NCBI GenBank assembly: GCA_030685235.1
Contig: MU839236.1
Coordinates: 1-64,000 of the forward strand
DNA length: 64,000 nucleotides
Reading direction: 5' to 3'
Source of the DNA: Copromyces sp. CBS 386.78
Lineage: Eukaryota > Ascomycota > Sordariomycetes > Sordariales > Sordariaceae
Shown here: positions 24,123-35,178 of the stretch, piece after piece
How positions within the stretch are numbered: the stretch's first letter is position 1
Layout of the letters: each line of letters begins with the position of its first letter
The notes under the pieces: model-generated
What the model was told of the DNA's origin: nothing
What the model saw: only the letters and a program-made list of their open reading frames with translations
Database searches by the model: none
Translations under genes and position numbers: made by a program

Positions 24123-25063
24123 TTTTGTTGGTTGATGAGACCTCTTGAGTTGTGATGTTGGACAAGGAAATTGGAACCTTGGGGTGCCAAGAAGAAGTCG
24201 ATTTATATAATATAAGAGAACTGGCAGACACTGTTGCCTAGTGAGAAGTCTCTGACAAATCCGTAACAAACTGAAGTGAGTGATTCTGTGCCAAGTCCTG
24301 ACTGGAGATGTAAGTATCCTGAAATGTGTCAGTGTGACTGAGTGGTCTGACTGATAATTAAGTATGGTGAACAAACCAAAATGTGGTTCCCGTTTGGTGA
24401 GAACCTCTTTGGCCAAGCCTTCCAAAAACCGCAAGAACAATGAAGCAACGGGTGGCGTTCGTGGGGAATTCTGAGCTGATTTGTGAAACGACTTGACAAG
24501 AAGAAATAAAAGAATGTCTTTGACAAGAAAAAAGTTGGCCCCGTGCCTGCCAATGCCGTGTTGCCGATCACCGATCCGGTCCCTCCGCTAGACTAGCACC
24601 TGCCAAAATTCATATGGCTCCCACGGACGGCCCACGGTGGCCGTTGGAACTCGGGCGGGGCGGGGTCGGGAAGCGGGGACCACCGGCTTTTGTCCGCATT
24701 TGATGTCGGTCGGGGATGTGATTGGTCAATTGTTATTCCCCAGCTGATTGGCGGTTTCTTCTCCGCAGTCGACCTCTTTCCTCTTACACAGTACACCACC
24801 ATTGGCATTGACCGGTGACGGAGGTCTGCACGCACTGCGGGCAACAGCCAGTCATGGAACATGTTCCAAGCGGAAAGTGTATAAATAAAAAGGCGGGGCC
24901 CGTTGTCAAGTCGACGACAACTTCCTCCACTCTTCATCTTCGTCTTCACCTTTTCACTTGACTGTCCCTCGCTCTTGCCTCGACTGTCCCACAATTCCAC
25001 ACTCATCTCCCCTTCATCTCCCTCGCCAAGTCTTTAGACGGGCAGTCATCACTCAGTCACGCC
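24123..25063. other. Divergent promoter region of the GNAT and SDR genes
   Basis: About 940 bp separate the two start codons. It contains a GC-rich block near 24655-24680, a TATAAATAAA-like stretch near 24879-24889, and a pyrimidine-rich leader before 25064. No supported gene. Confidence 0.55.
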
Positions 25064-26014
25064 ATGGCTCAGGTTCCACTTGACAACGAAGTCAAGGGCA
25101 AGCTCGTCCTCATCACGGGCGCTTCTGGAGGGTAAATCACTGCAACCCCCTTCCCGTCTCACCACTCCAGACAAGTGTCAACGTCCAGCTTCCATGTTGG
25201 CTAGATCACAGCTTGAATGTTGTTGACCCACTCACTCCTCACTTTTAGCATCGGCGCCGCCATCGCCCGCCGCCTCTGGTCTCTCGGCGCCCACCTCGTC
25301 CTCACCTACTCCTCTTCCTATGACAAGATGGTGGACTTGCAGGAGCAGCTTTACCAGGCTTTCGGCAAGGGCCAAACCGCCCATGATCCAGGCTTCTCCG
25401 TCCTACGCCTGACCCACGCCGATCCCCTTCTCATGACCATGCACAAATGCGACCTGTCCTCGCCAACCGACATCGAACGCCTCTTCGCCGCACTCCAGGA
25501 CGCGTACGGCCAATCCGGCCCGGACATTCTCATCAGCAACGCCGGCTACGGCAAGCGCATCCCCAGCATCCTGGACATCAGTCTCGACGAGTTCGACAAG
25601 ATGCTCAACATCAACCTCCGCGCGTCCTTCCTCCTCTGCAAACTGGCCATTCCGCACATGATGCAGCGCAACTGGGGCCGCATCATCTTTGTCTCGTCGA
25701 TCGCTGCTCAGGGCGGTGGCATCAACGGCTGTCATTACGCTGCCTCCAAGGCTGGGCTGACGGGGTTGATGAAGAACTTGGCCAGGAAGCATGCGGGGCA
25801 GGGCATCACGGTTAATGATGTTGCGCCGGCCATGATTGGGGACACGGGCATGATTCCGGATGCCAAGTTTGTCGAGGGCACGCCGGGGGATGTGAAGAAT
25901 ATTCCCGTTGGAAGGCTTGGGACGACGGATGAGGTGGGCAATGTGGTGGAGATGTTGGTGAAGACGGGGTATATGACGGGGCAGAGTATCCTGTTGAGTG
26001 GGGGGTTGATGTAG
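25064..26014 (+). CDS. Short-chain dehydrogenase/reductase, FabG-like
   Basis: The product has 277 aa. Exons are 25064..25131 and 25249..26014. The intron splits the cofactor motif TGASGG|IG, and joining them restores T-G-x-x-x-G-I-G, the classical SDR Rossmann signature. NAGYG follows around residue 115. The catalytic Ser lies in FVSSIAAQGG, and Tyr/Lys in HYAASKAGLTGLMK, giving the S-Y-K triad. The C-terminus VEMLVKTGYMTGQSILLSGGLM resembles 3-oxoacyl-reductases. It has the usual length for a single-domain SDR. The N-terminus has no targeting peptide, so it is probably cytosolic. The substrate is unknown; an oxoacyl-reductase name would only be a general label. Confidence 0.92.
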
Positions 26015-26211
26015 ATACGTGGGGGTAAGTACTTGTTTTGGTTGTGATGTTGGGTCTTGGTGTTTTGGTGTTTGATGTCTTCACATTTTGCATTATGCGT
26101 CGGCTCACATTCTTCTCGTCAAGGCTGTCATTGCAAACAAGGTTGACTTTGGTCTATCTCCTGTTATTCTCTTCTCCTTGTTTGTACCTCGTCATACCCA
26201 TCTCGTCAGCC

Positions 26212-26730
26212 CTACGACCGCCTGGGATAAACCTCGCCTGCAACAATGTCCTTCACCTTCGCCCCCTTCTTATCCCCCATGTTCCTCCCATCCATATCCC
26301 CTATTCTATAAACCTTGGGACTCACACACAAGTCAACCTCGACCTCCACCCCCCTTCTCCCGCCGAAAGAATCCCCGTCTTCACAGTCTACCCACCCCGA
26401 CTCGGTGCCAATCTTGACTTGCTCACCCCTCTTGGGCACTTCCAGACCCAGCTGCGCTCGTTGGGCACCAAACTGGAGAGCTAATTCTCCGGCTTGGCGG
26501 GCCAGCTCGGATACTTTGGATTGGATCTCGGGTGACAAGGGTTCCGAGCAAATGGAAGAGAGGAGGGCGACGATCTGGGATTGGACCTGGTTGATGTTGG
26601 TCTGGTACAGAGTGCTAGCGGCATGTTCTGGGGGGCCGGGCGTGCCGCTGGGGCTGGGTGCTTGTTGTTGGCCCTTTCGCGAGCTGGATTTGTTGCCGGA
26701 CATGGAAGACGAAGGAGGAGCAACGGCCAT
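26212..26730 (-). CDS. Unrecognised small protein, conserved-looking
   Basis: The product is an intronless 172-aa protein. I do not recognise a family. After a Ser/Pro-rich start with an RKGQQQAPSP patch, residues about 30-90 read as an amphipathic helical stretch (TLYQTNINQVQSQIVALLSS, then PEIQSKVSELARQAGELALQFGAQRAQLG). The second half is charged and Gly-rich with no membrane segment. An ATG also occurs nine codons later (MSGNKSS), so the true start could be 26703. The gene is convergent with the SDR gene; their stops are 197 bp apart. The helical part and codon use argue for a real gene. Confidence 0.6.
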   Translation of the reverse strand: MAVAPPSSSMSGNKSSSRKGQQQAPSPSGTPGPPEHAASTLYQTNINQVQSQIVALLSSICSEPLSPEIQSKVSELARQAGELALQFGAQRAQLGLEVPKRGEQVKIGTESGWVDCEDGDSFGGRRGVEVEVDLCVSPKVYRIGDMDGRNMGDKKGAKVKDIVAGEVYPRRS

Positions 26731-26860
26731 GAGGATGGATTGAAAGGTGGCGGAGCGCCATTTATTGGCATCACGGGAGTGAAAGAAGGGGGTTAGGATG
26801 TCGGCGTCTGTTGTCGTCGTTGCTGATCGGGATGCTGGTCGGCGTTAGTGTCAGTCTGCT

Positions 26861-29524
26861 TCACGACAAGGAAAAATGGGATGGCCCGGCATGTAAACGA
26901 GGACAGGACCTACCCGTTTTCCCGTTTGACAAAGCCCCGTCACCATAACCACACAGCCCCCTCCACCCATCCACCACCTTTCTCAACACCTCCCTCCCCT
27001 CCCCCTTGCTACCCAACGCCCCAAACCCAAACGGCTCCGAAAAGAAGCCCTCCACAATTTTCTGCCAAACCACGCTCCTCAGCAAAAACCTCAGTTGATT
27101 CTTCCCCTCCCTCTCCAGGAACCTCGTCGGATCCAACTTGCCCAAATTTCTCGGTACACCACCACTGATGCCCAAATTAATAGGCTCAGTAACCATATCG
27201 ATACACAGCTTCAGCTGGCGATACTGAATCTTCAAGCTATCGTCCGTAGCAGGCCGGAAATCATCATTGCTCCCCATGACCAAGTCATTCTCCAAGCTCT
27301 GCACTTTGTTCTGCAAGTCCACCACGTTGCGAGCATGTTTCTTGTTCAGCCGCTGGACATCTTGCTCGTGTTTCTTCTGCTGGGCGGTAATCTGCTGGTT
27401 CTGTGCAGTCTGCAAGGCACTGATTTGTTCGTTGGATGCCGTTTCCAGCCTGTTCAGCTCCTGCTGGTGGGTGGAGCGGAGAGCGGACATGGCGTCTTGC
27501 AGTTCTTGCGTCGCCTGGGCTAGTTCCAGCTGGTGGGCTTGGGCCTGGTCGGCGAGTTGTGTGTGGAGGGAGCTGATTTGCCCCTCGTAGTGTTCTTTCT
27601 GGGAACGCATGGAAGAGTCGTGGTCGGCTGCTGCTTGGCGCAGTTGGGTCGTGTCGGCGTCGTGCTGCCGCTCGAGGGACTCGATGGCGGCGTTGGAATG
27701 CGCCTTTTGCGTCTCGAAGCGTCTTTCGAGGGCGGTTTTGTCCCGCCCAAGGCGCTCGATTTCGTTGCGCAGCGAGCTTTCTTGGGTTTGAAGCTCCGTG
27801 TTGCGCTTCCTGTACTCGTCCAGTCTGGTCCGCTGACCACGAAGGTCGTCCTCAGCAGCGCGCAGCCGTCGGGACTTTTCTTCAAGCTTGTCCTCCACCT
27901 CCTCGCGGCGCTTCTTCTCTCGCAGATAAGTATCTTCCCAGTCCTTATTTGAGTCGCAAACCTTGCCATGTTCCACGCAGAGCTCTTCGCAGTAGTCGAT
28001 TACTACGTCGACGAGATCGCCTGTGTGCTTAGAGGTGGTCTTGCTTGAGCGTTTGCTCTGGAGATATTTTTCCAGCCGGTTCAGGAGCGCCTTGTGGTCG
28101 GATTTGACTTCGATAAGTTGGTCTTTAAGTCTGTCCCTCTCCGATTTGAGCTCGCTGATTGTGTGATCTTGGATCACTTGGTGTTTGTAGTTCGAGTCGG
28201 CAACGGCGGCGGCGGCGTCATCCTTTGCACTGGTCGATGATGTCGTCTGCACCTGCTGCCCCTGAGCAGCATGAGCCCGCTGGCGCTCGGCGAAAGATGC
28301 TACCTCTGGGATTGACGAGGTGGGAGATATGGACCTGGAGTCTTCTTTGACGATGCTTTCTCGAGATGCCTTTGAAGTCTCTCTCTGTGGGCTCTCTTGA
28401 GGTCTTGGGTGGTCATTCCAACTCTCTGCCCTCTTGATAACTTCCCGATCTGAGAGCTGGAGATCATCAAGGCGAGGGTTCGACCTTAGTGGCGATGCTG
28501 GGAGTCCCATCTCAGAGGCGTCCCTATGGAGCTCTGAGCACTTCGGAGGTGCCCAACCCGCAACCGCTACCGCGCCTGGGGTATAAGCATGGTATTTTTG
28601 GTCAGGATCCGGTCTAGGACCGCGGCTGGATGAACGTGCCCGGCTATGTGACGCCCTGGAAACACTGCTGTTCCTTCTCGGCGATGGCCTGTAATCCGAG
28701 GCTTTTGGACCGTATGCCGTTGTCTGGGCAGCGGCAAGTGACTTGACAGCGTTTGGGCTGCTCCGACCACCGGGGAATGTGTGAGTTGGAGACGGTGGGC
28801 CTGGGTATGACTGGGCGACTTGGGAAGGGAATGCTAATGGGTCAATATTGGCGGTGTTGTGGTTGTTGTAATAAGCAGGCTGCTCAAGGTGACTATCCAG
28901 ACATGGATACTCTGTTGAGGTGCCAAAGTCTTCCACTTGCGTCGACTGCGGGATGGACGGCAACCCCTTATCCAACGAGTGGATAGAAATCCCATGCTTT
29001 TGGATTGGAAGTTGCGTATCGGGAGCCGGCACATCTATCGGCAAGTTCTTGATAACGTCCGGGTGCAGTTGTTGCAGTCGCTGGTTGCCAATTCGGCAAA
29101 TGGCTTCCTTCAACTTGGGGCTACGAAGGCCTTCTGGATGAATGGCAGGCAAGGCGTGAAAGAGGACATCTGGGTCGACCTTAGCTAGGTCTTTTATGCG
29201 CATCTTAGCCAGGGCCCTTGAAGGAAGTGTGATCTGCGCATCAGGAGACAGTCTGGCGATGGCATCGCCTGGTAGTTGAGCCAGAACTCGGGGGTTTAGT
29301 CTGGAGAGGACGTCCCCGTGGAACAATCGAAGTCTTTTTAACGGGAGGGCTTCAAGTTCATCGTTGGAGTATCTTTCAAGTTGCTCGGGGGTTGTCTTCC
29401 TCAGTTGCTTGTAGGAGAGGTGCACGAGCGGCTCGATAGGACGTTTCCCGTCATGAGATGCAGACCTGTCGCCATGACGGTCTATGAAATTTTTGGCGCT
29501 CTCTACAAACGAAGAGAGACTCAT
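26861..29524 (-). CDS. Large coiled-coil protein with N-terminal octad repeats
   Basis: The product has 887 aa in one open frame; I do not recognise it. Residues 29-124 are built of twelve consecutive eight-residue units with a hydrophobic residue, mostly Leu, at position 5 and usually at position 8. Examples are HGDVLSRL, NPRVLAQL, PGDAIARL and PSRALAKM. Residues about 160-430 are Ser/Pro-rich and low complexity with RS-type motifs. Residues about 440-770 are a long continuous coiled coil (LKSERDRLKDQLIEVKSDHKALLNRLEKYL and onward). A compact C-terminal region follows around LKIQYRQLKLCIDMVTEPINLG and LRFLLRSVVWQKIVEGFFSEPFGFG. The architecture suggests a scaffold, perhaps of the cytoskeleton or septal region (inference). 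A 3' intron near the stop cannot be excluded. Confidence 0.8.
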   Translation of the reverse strand: MSLSSFVESAKNFIDRHGDRSASHDGKRPIEPLVHLSYKQLRKTTPEQLERYSNDELEALPLKRLRLFHGDVLSRLNPRVLAQLPGDAIARLSPDAQITLPSRALAKMRIKDLAKVDPDVLFHALPAIHPEGLRSPKLKEAICRIGNQRLQQLHPDVIKNLPIDVPAPDTQLPIQKHGISIHSLDKGLPSIPQSTQVEDFGTSTEYPCLDSHLEQPAYYNNHNTANIDPLAFPSQVAQSYPGPPSPTHTFPGGRSSPNAVKSLAAAQTTAYGPKASDYRPSPRRNSSVSRASHSRARSSSRGPRPDPDQKYHAYTPGAVAVAGWAPPKCSELHRDASEMGLPASPLRSNPRLDDLQLSDREVIKRAESWNDHPRPQESPQRETSKASRESIVKEDSRSISPTSSIPEVASFAERQRAHAAQGQQVQTTSSTSAKDDAAAAVADSNYKHQVIQDHTISELKSERDRLKDQLIEVKSDHKALLNRLEKYLQSKRSSKTTSKHTGDLVDVVIDYCEELCVEHGKVCDSNKDWEDTYLREKKRREEVEDKLEEKSRRLRAAEDDLRGQRTRLDEYRKRNTELQTQESSLRNEIERLGRDKTALERRFETQKAHSNAAIESLERQHDADTTQLRQAAADHDSSMRSQKEHYEGQISSLHTQLADQAQAHQLELAQATQELQDAMSALRSTHQQELNRLETASNEQISALQTAQNQQITAQQKKHEQDVQRLNKKHARNVVDLQNKVQSLENDLVMGSNDDFRPATDDSLKIQYRQLKLCIDMVTEPINLGISGGVPRNLGKLDPTRFLEREGKNQLRFLLRSVVWQKIVEGFFSEPFGFGALGSKGEGREVLRKVVDGWRGLCGYGDGALSNGKTGRSCPRLHAGPSHFSLS
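29153..29440 (-). repeat. Twelve tandem octad-coding units
   Basis: Ninety-six codons code twelve eight-residue units of the pattern x-[PG]-x-x-L-x-x-L. The unit is clear in protein but not in DNA, so the array is old and kept by selection rather than a recent expansion. Confidence 0.75.
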
Positions 29525-30374
29525 GGCTCATAGGTATCAAGGATTGTCGGAATATGTGAAGCTTGGTTGTGGTGTTGGTTTGGCTTTCTGGGAGTGTTGA
29601 CATCTCGGAGAGCAGCAATGTGGTTTCTTCGTCCTGCCATGCTCTCGCCGAGTAACACCACACCACACAGCCTCTCTGGCAATGTGATTGAAGGCTTGCA
29701 ATCCATATTCTCAAGCTCTTTCAGGTCCAGGGTCTTTCTCCGAGGGTGGGTGGCTTATCCTGTCCTGTGTTGTCCTGTCCTCGGTCAGTCACCCCCCTTT
29801 CTCCAAAATATTTGGACCAGACCCCGCAGCTGAAAAAGTTTCCCATGTCACCCACCACCACACCTCATCGTCAGTCAATTTCGGAGCACAGTGCCAAGCA
29901 ACAGCTGAAGACCTCACGGTACTTTCTCACGTCCGCAGCATGGGCTGACTTGTGACTCTTTGGCAGTTTGAGGTCATGCAGAAAATCACTAGTCGACGCC
30001 ACTTGGGCATTCTCGACCAGCCCTCATATGCGTTGGGTGCAGATTGATGCAGCGCTTGTGCAACCCCATGGAAATGGCACCTCAGCCTTGTCGGCACATT
30101 CGCACGAGTCAATCAATTCGGCCTGTATGTTGGACCCGAAGAAGGATGTGTGGACTGGACGGCTTATTATGGTTGCTGAGCGCGACGACTTTGAGGAGGG
30201 AGCGGCGGAGGCGCGACTGGAAGGGAGGGGGAACACCTTGCTGGCCCGCGATAGGAAACATAGGCTGCGATTGTGATGGTGATATCGGAGAAAGATTGAG
30301 CTCACTGTCGATTGAACACCAGAAGAGGTCATATTTGCACTCTCTTCGCCGAGTTGAACACTCGGTCATATTCA
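29525..30374. other. Divergent promoter region
   Basis: It lies between the start codons of the octad-repeat protein and the Hsp70-like ATPase. No supported gene. Repeated TGTCCTG units occur at 29760-29781. Confidence 0.55.
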
Positions 30375-32938
30375 ATGGACCCCGAGGAAATCGAACAGTA
30401 TAGTGCATACTACCGCCGCCTACCGGTACCGAAGAAATCACAAGTCAGCATGTCCTCCCAACCGTCTCGTCCTCCCCCTCCCCCGCCCACCTCCCTCTCC
30501 GTCTCCCCGGCTTTTCCAGGTACTCCAAAGAGAGAGGTCTCGCCCATATCAACAACAAGAAGAAGCGAGGAATATGAATGGGATGCCGACGATGATGCTC
30601 AAGACGAGACCTTGAACGAGGCCGCAACGCCGTCAAGAACCGATAGTCCTCCCGGGTTTCCCAATTTCTCCTCGGCAAACATTCCCGCACCAGAGACGCG
30701 CATGGTCGTTGCCCTTGACTATGGAACCACCTTTACCGGGGTTGCCTATCTCTCTGTCGCTTCAAGACAAAGGGAGCAGGATCTTGATGCGCTTGCCGAT
30801 GACATACGCGTGCTTCAAGGATGGCCTACACACGAATCTGAGAAAGTCCCTTCGGAGATTTCGTACTCACCTTCGCCAAAGGGATGCCGGCAATGGGGGT
30901 ACGACATCGATGACAACTCCCGAGTGCTCAAGTGGACCAAGCTGGAGTTGGAAGAGACGCGGAATCGAAGCGCCGAGCTAAGAACATTGGCTGAGACGCT
31001 TTTGGGCCTGCAATTGCTTGACTTGAGTGAAGAGGCTGTCATCAAGAACGATATTCCACGACACCTGGCCAAGGAACCGGAGGATATCGTCAAGGATTAT
31101 CTGACCGAAATTGCTGAGCAGACTCTTGACGAGATTTGTACCCAGGTCGGAAGCAGGGTTGCCGACAATATTCCCATCGACATGGTTATCACACATCCTG
31201 CTGTAAGGTTACCTAACTGCCCATTTGCCAGCTTCTAGGTAGACTGACACGCACAGAAATGGTCCGACAAGGCTCTGAACTCAACATACCGTGCTGTCCG
31301 CGCCGCCTTCAAGGCCGACCTCTTCCCCAAAATCCGCAACTTTTCCTTCGTCTCCGAACCCGAAGCATGCGCCCACTACACCTTACGAGAAGCCATGCGC
31401 GAGGACCGAGTAAATTTTCGAAGGAATGACTGCTTTATCGTCGTCGATGCCGGCGGTGGTACTGTCGTAAGTATTTGCCCCGTCTACAGGTAACCTGATT
31501 TAACATGCCTGCTCAGGATTTGGCCTCGTACAAAGTCGTCTCCATCGACCTCGACAAGAAGCAGTTCAAACTCGAACAAATCGGCTTCCCAATAGGCGAC
31601 AATTGCGGCGCCACATGCATCGACCGAGCGTTCGAGAAATTCATCGAACATAAGCTGGGGCAGGAGGACTGGGACAAGCTGATGGAGACTGATTCGCAAG
31701 ACCAAGCGACGGGGGGACACTCCATCATCAAACCAAAGCTGCGCATGCTCCATGGGAGGTTTGAGGGCATCAAGCATCAGTTCGATGGCAAGGATCAGAA
31801 GCTCGGGTTTCCGATTCAGCTGCCACGAGGAATTGGTACGACAGATGATGACGACCGGGGAATCATGAATGGTGCCATCAAGATTACGGTGTAAGTGCAG
31901 CATCCATTAGGTACTTGACAGCCTCTGGAACACATCGATACTGACAATATCAACACCAGTGACGACCTAAAAACCATGTTCCAACACTCAGTCGACAAAA
32001 CCCTTGTTCTCATCGGGCAAGCAGCCACCCACATTCAAATCATCCAAAAGCTCAAAATCCGCAAGATCTTCCTTTCCGGCGGTTTCGGCCGCTCTCCTTA
32101 CCTCTACGAGCGCGTCAAAGGCTGGGGCATGACCATGGGCATCCAAGTCGACCGCGGCGACGACTGCTGGTCCGCCGTCACGCGTGGCGCCATCATTAAA
32201 TCCCTGGGGGTGCACACCTCGCTGCCCGAAATGATCCGTCCTTGTCCGCGGCACTACGGCATCAAAGTGCGCACCCAATACGCCCCTTACAATTCCCATC
32301 GGCCATCGGATGTCGATGTGGATATGGAAGGAGTCAAGTGGGCGACGGACCAGATTCGGTGGTTCATCAACAAGGGAGATGCCCTGTTTCCGGGAAAGCC
32401 CATGGTATCGACGTATGATTGCCATTGGAGCATGAAGGCTGCACACTTTCCTCCGCCAACTACTGGTGGGAACGTGAGGGTTCAGTCACAGAGTCTGGGG
32501 TCCATGTCACAACGGTTTGATAAACGTGGTGGGGGTGGTGGTAGTGCTAGCATTCCGCCGCCGTCGCCCGCCGAGGTCTTTAGGGAGGTGGTGTTTGTTG
32601 CGTCGAGTGCGGATGAGCCGCCGACGAGGTTTGCTGCTGTGAACAAAGGTTCGTTTGTCTTCTCAAGTCATCTCGTTTCCCCTTTTTCCCTAAACTGACA
32701 GTGAGACTTGACAGCCCAAGACACGGTAGTCACGCTCAAATGTAACTTGACCAAAGTCCCAGAGACGCATAGGAGCGAGTTCACAAATAAAGAGGTCGGA
32801 AAGTTTTACAAGTTCTGGGTCAAGGTGGAGATTCATGTCACCGAGAAGTGCGAGGTCAAGATCACGAGCGGCGGGAAGGTGTTGGCAAGTGCAGAAGTGC
32901 CGCTGGGGGAGTCTGATCGAGTTGAGGTAGGCCATTAA
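30375..32938 (+). CDS. Hsp70-fold ATPase of the HSPA12-like fungal group
   Basis: The product has 774 aa. Exons are 30375..31202, 31257..31466, 31517..31890, 31960..32648 and 32715..32938. The first ~110 residues are Pro/Ser-rich and disordered. The actin-like ATPase domain follows: phosphate-1 loop VALDYGTTFTGVAYL near residue 114, phosphate-2 loop VDAGGGTVDLASY near 336, and adenosine motif LSGGFGRSPYLYERV near 510. The canonical Hsp70 substrate-binding domain is not recognisable. Instead there is a ~170-residue C-terminal region with FPGKPM and a beta-rich end. Such proteins are expanded in filamentous fungi; their clients are unknown. The end is uncertain: a further intron from 32930 could replace the last four residues with LELTIGGS. 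Confidence 0.88.
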
Positions 32939-34425
32939 TTGTGTTGATAACGGCAGTTGGAGTGAGCTGGAGCTTACGATTGGAGGATCTTAATCTTTGG
33001 TTTTTACAATGATACCACTATATCAAGAAGCATTATTAAAAAATCGGGACTGGATGATGGATGCCCGTTCCGTAAGGAAACTTTCTGTTTACATTTCGAC
33101 GTTGTTCTTTGGCTCTTCTCACGAAATATCCAGGAACACAACTGAAGAATTGCCTGCCGCCAACACCACTTACACTTACACAGCCATTCCCTTTTCGGGA
33201 TGCTCTGCGAGACGCCGGGTTTCCAAGTAGTTACCTACCTTAGGTACCTGTAGGTAGGTAGCCAAGACCTCAGCCCTTCCACCCCTTCCTCCCATCATCC
33301 CACACAATCACATTCCCCTCCCCCTCATTATTCCAATAAACTATTCCTTCGGGGTCAAGACAGGGTCTCTTCAACAAAACCCAATGAGACCCTACCTCGC
33401 CTACAAAGTACAAGCCAGTGCAAGCCACACCTTATCACCTCTTCTTCATTCGTTCGCTCCCATTCAGACCACCCAGTGAGACCACAGCCGAGCCGAGCCT
33501 GCACACACAGTGCGTTTTTAAAAGTCGATACATCAAGGGACTTTTGACCACCGCATCACCAACTTTATTGATAGCAACATGTCCCAATCCAGGACTGAAC
33601 CTCACTGGATAGTAGAGGTAGACAAGGCTTTTTTTTTACCTACTTTATGGACTGGAATGGATGCGTTGCCAACTCACTCCAGCGGCTGTGCGCCGACATG
33701 GAGCCAGGACGGATACGGGGTAAAGCCGACGACTTACAGGAGGGGGTGGTGATGCTGATGGTGGCTGTCTCCCGTCGAAAAGCGCCCAGGTCCACCCACG
33801 AGTGTGCCTAGGTAGGCGGGCTGTGACTTGTGGGTATGTATGTGCACGGAAAGCCGAGTCGAATGGGTGGACTGGAGGAGCTACATGCATCTATGGAATC
33901 CAATGCGAGTGAGTGCGCCTTGGGGCTAAGTTCGGTTGGTGGCTATGTGCTTTATGATGGATTGACGAGAAGGGAAGTGGGAAGCGGAACCGCTGGCTGT
34001 GATGCTTTATTGTCGACTGGAGTCCTGCCGCCAGCACAGGTTTGAGTGACGGGCTGAGTTCGTGTTGGGACGCGCTGAACATGACAAGGCTCTGTCTGAC
34101 CCTTTGATTGACGTTATCTTCAGGAGGACTTGTAAGTTGATTTCTTTTGGCTTGCGTGCCGATTTTCCTTCTCTCCTGGAGATGTCGAACTAACTATCCA
34201 AACCAGAGCAAAGCTCACTCTAAACTCCAGTCGCCATCTCAATCTGCCAGGAGCACAGAGGAGTGTCTCATTGTAGGCTTCCTATAGCAGGCATCCACAA
34301 TCATCTACGCTTCTCCACGCAGACCACGTGCATCAAGAAAACACCAAAAAAGCCATCACGACACTCACTTATTCCTCGCCAACCAAAACCACAACCCAAA
34401 CAACAATACCCACAGAACCTCAACA
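32939..34425. other. 1.5-kb interval, upstream of the Q-rich gene
   Basis: No supported coding gene. A palindromic TACC/GGTA patch lies at 33228-33262. The part from about 34050 is probably the transcribed leader of the next gene. Confidence 0.55.
34132..34206 (+). other. Probable 5' untranslated-region intron of the Q-rich gene
   Basis: A GTAAGT donor, a CTAAC branch sequence at 34190-34194 and a CCAG acceptor at 34206 define a 75-nt intron of normal size 220 bp before the start codon. Confidence 0.5.
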
Positions 34426-35142
34426 ATGGGCGGCGGCTCCTTAAAATTCCGTAAATTTATCGGACTTAAACCCAAATCCTCCTCCGCCAACCTCCAACCT
34501 CAACCCATCACCCCCGACAACTTTGACGGCAACGACCTCAACGCCAACGGCATTTACTCGTCCAACAACGGAGGCTACCACTCGTACACTTTGAACTATC
34601 AACCGCCCGGCTTGAGTTCCATTTCCGAATTGCCAGCAACCGACTACGGAAACGGCTATACCCATCATGCACCTCCGCAGCAGCAGCACCACCAGCACAG
34701 GGTGTCTCTCCCTGTACAAGCCAGACCCGGTCCCAATGGAAACATGAATCCACAATACCCTCATGATCCGAACGGATACTACCAGCATCATGACCGCAGC
34801 AGCGGTAACGGTAACCTGTCTCCTCAAGACGCTGTGCACCCCAATCGCGACCGTCGCAGCGCCAGCCTCGGTTCGCGACTAAGTCTGGGTAACTTTCATA
34901 CAAGCAGCAACAGCAGTCTCGGCAGAAGCAGCGTGACAACCATGTCCACCATGTCCTCGGCTGCTACTTCCCCCGGTCCTGGTCCTGGTCCGGCGGCATC
35001 TCCTCACCACGTTCAAGTTGCTCAGCAGCAGCAGCAGCAGCAGCAGCAGCATCCGCTCTCTCTATCACCGGGGTATCAACCAAGGCCCAACTCGCCTCGC
35101 TATCCCGGCCAGCCCGTTCATCAGGAACCCGTCGTCCAAGCT

Positions 35143-35178
<36 letters not shown>

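Noticed and set aside
23265..24440. Longer 391-aa version of the GNAT protein
   Set aside because: The extension starts at a non-ATG codon and has no GNAT similarity; the ATG at 24122 leaves a complete domain.
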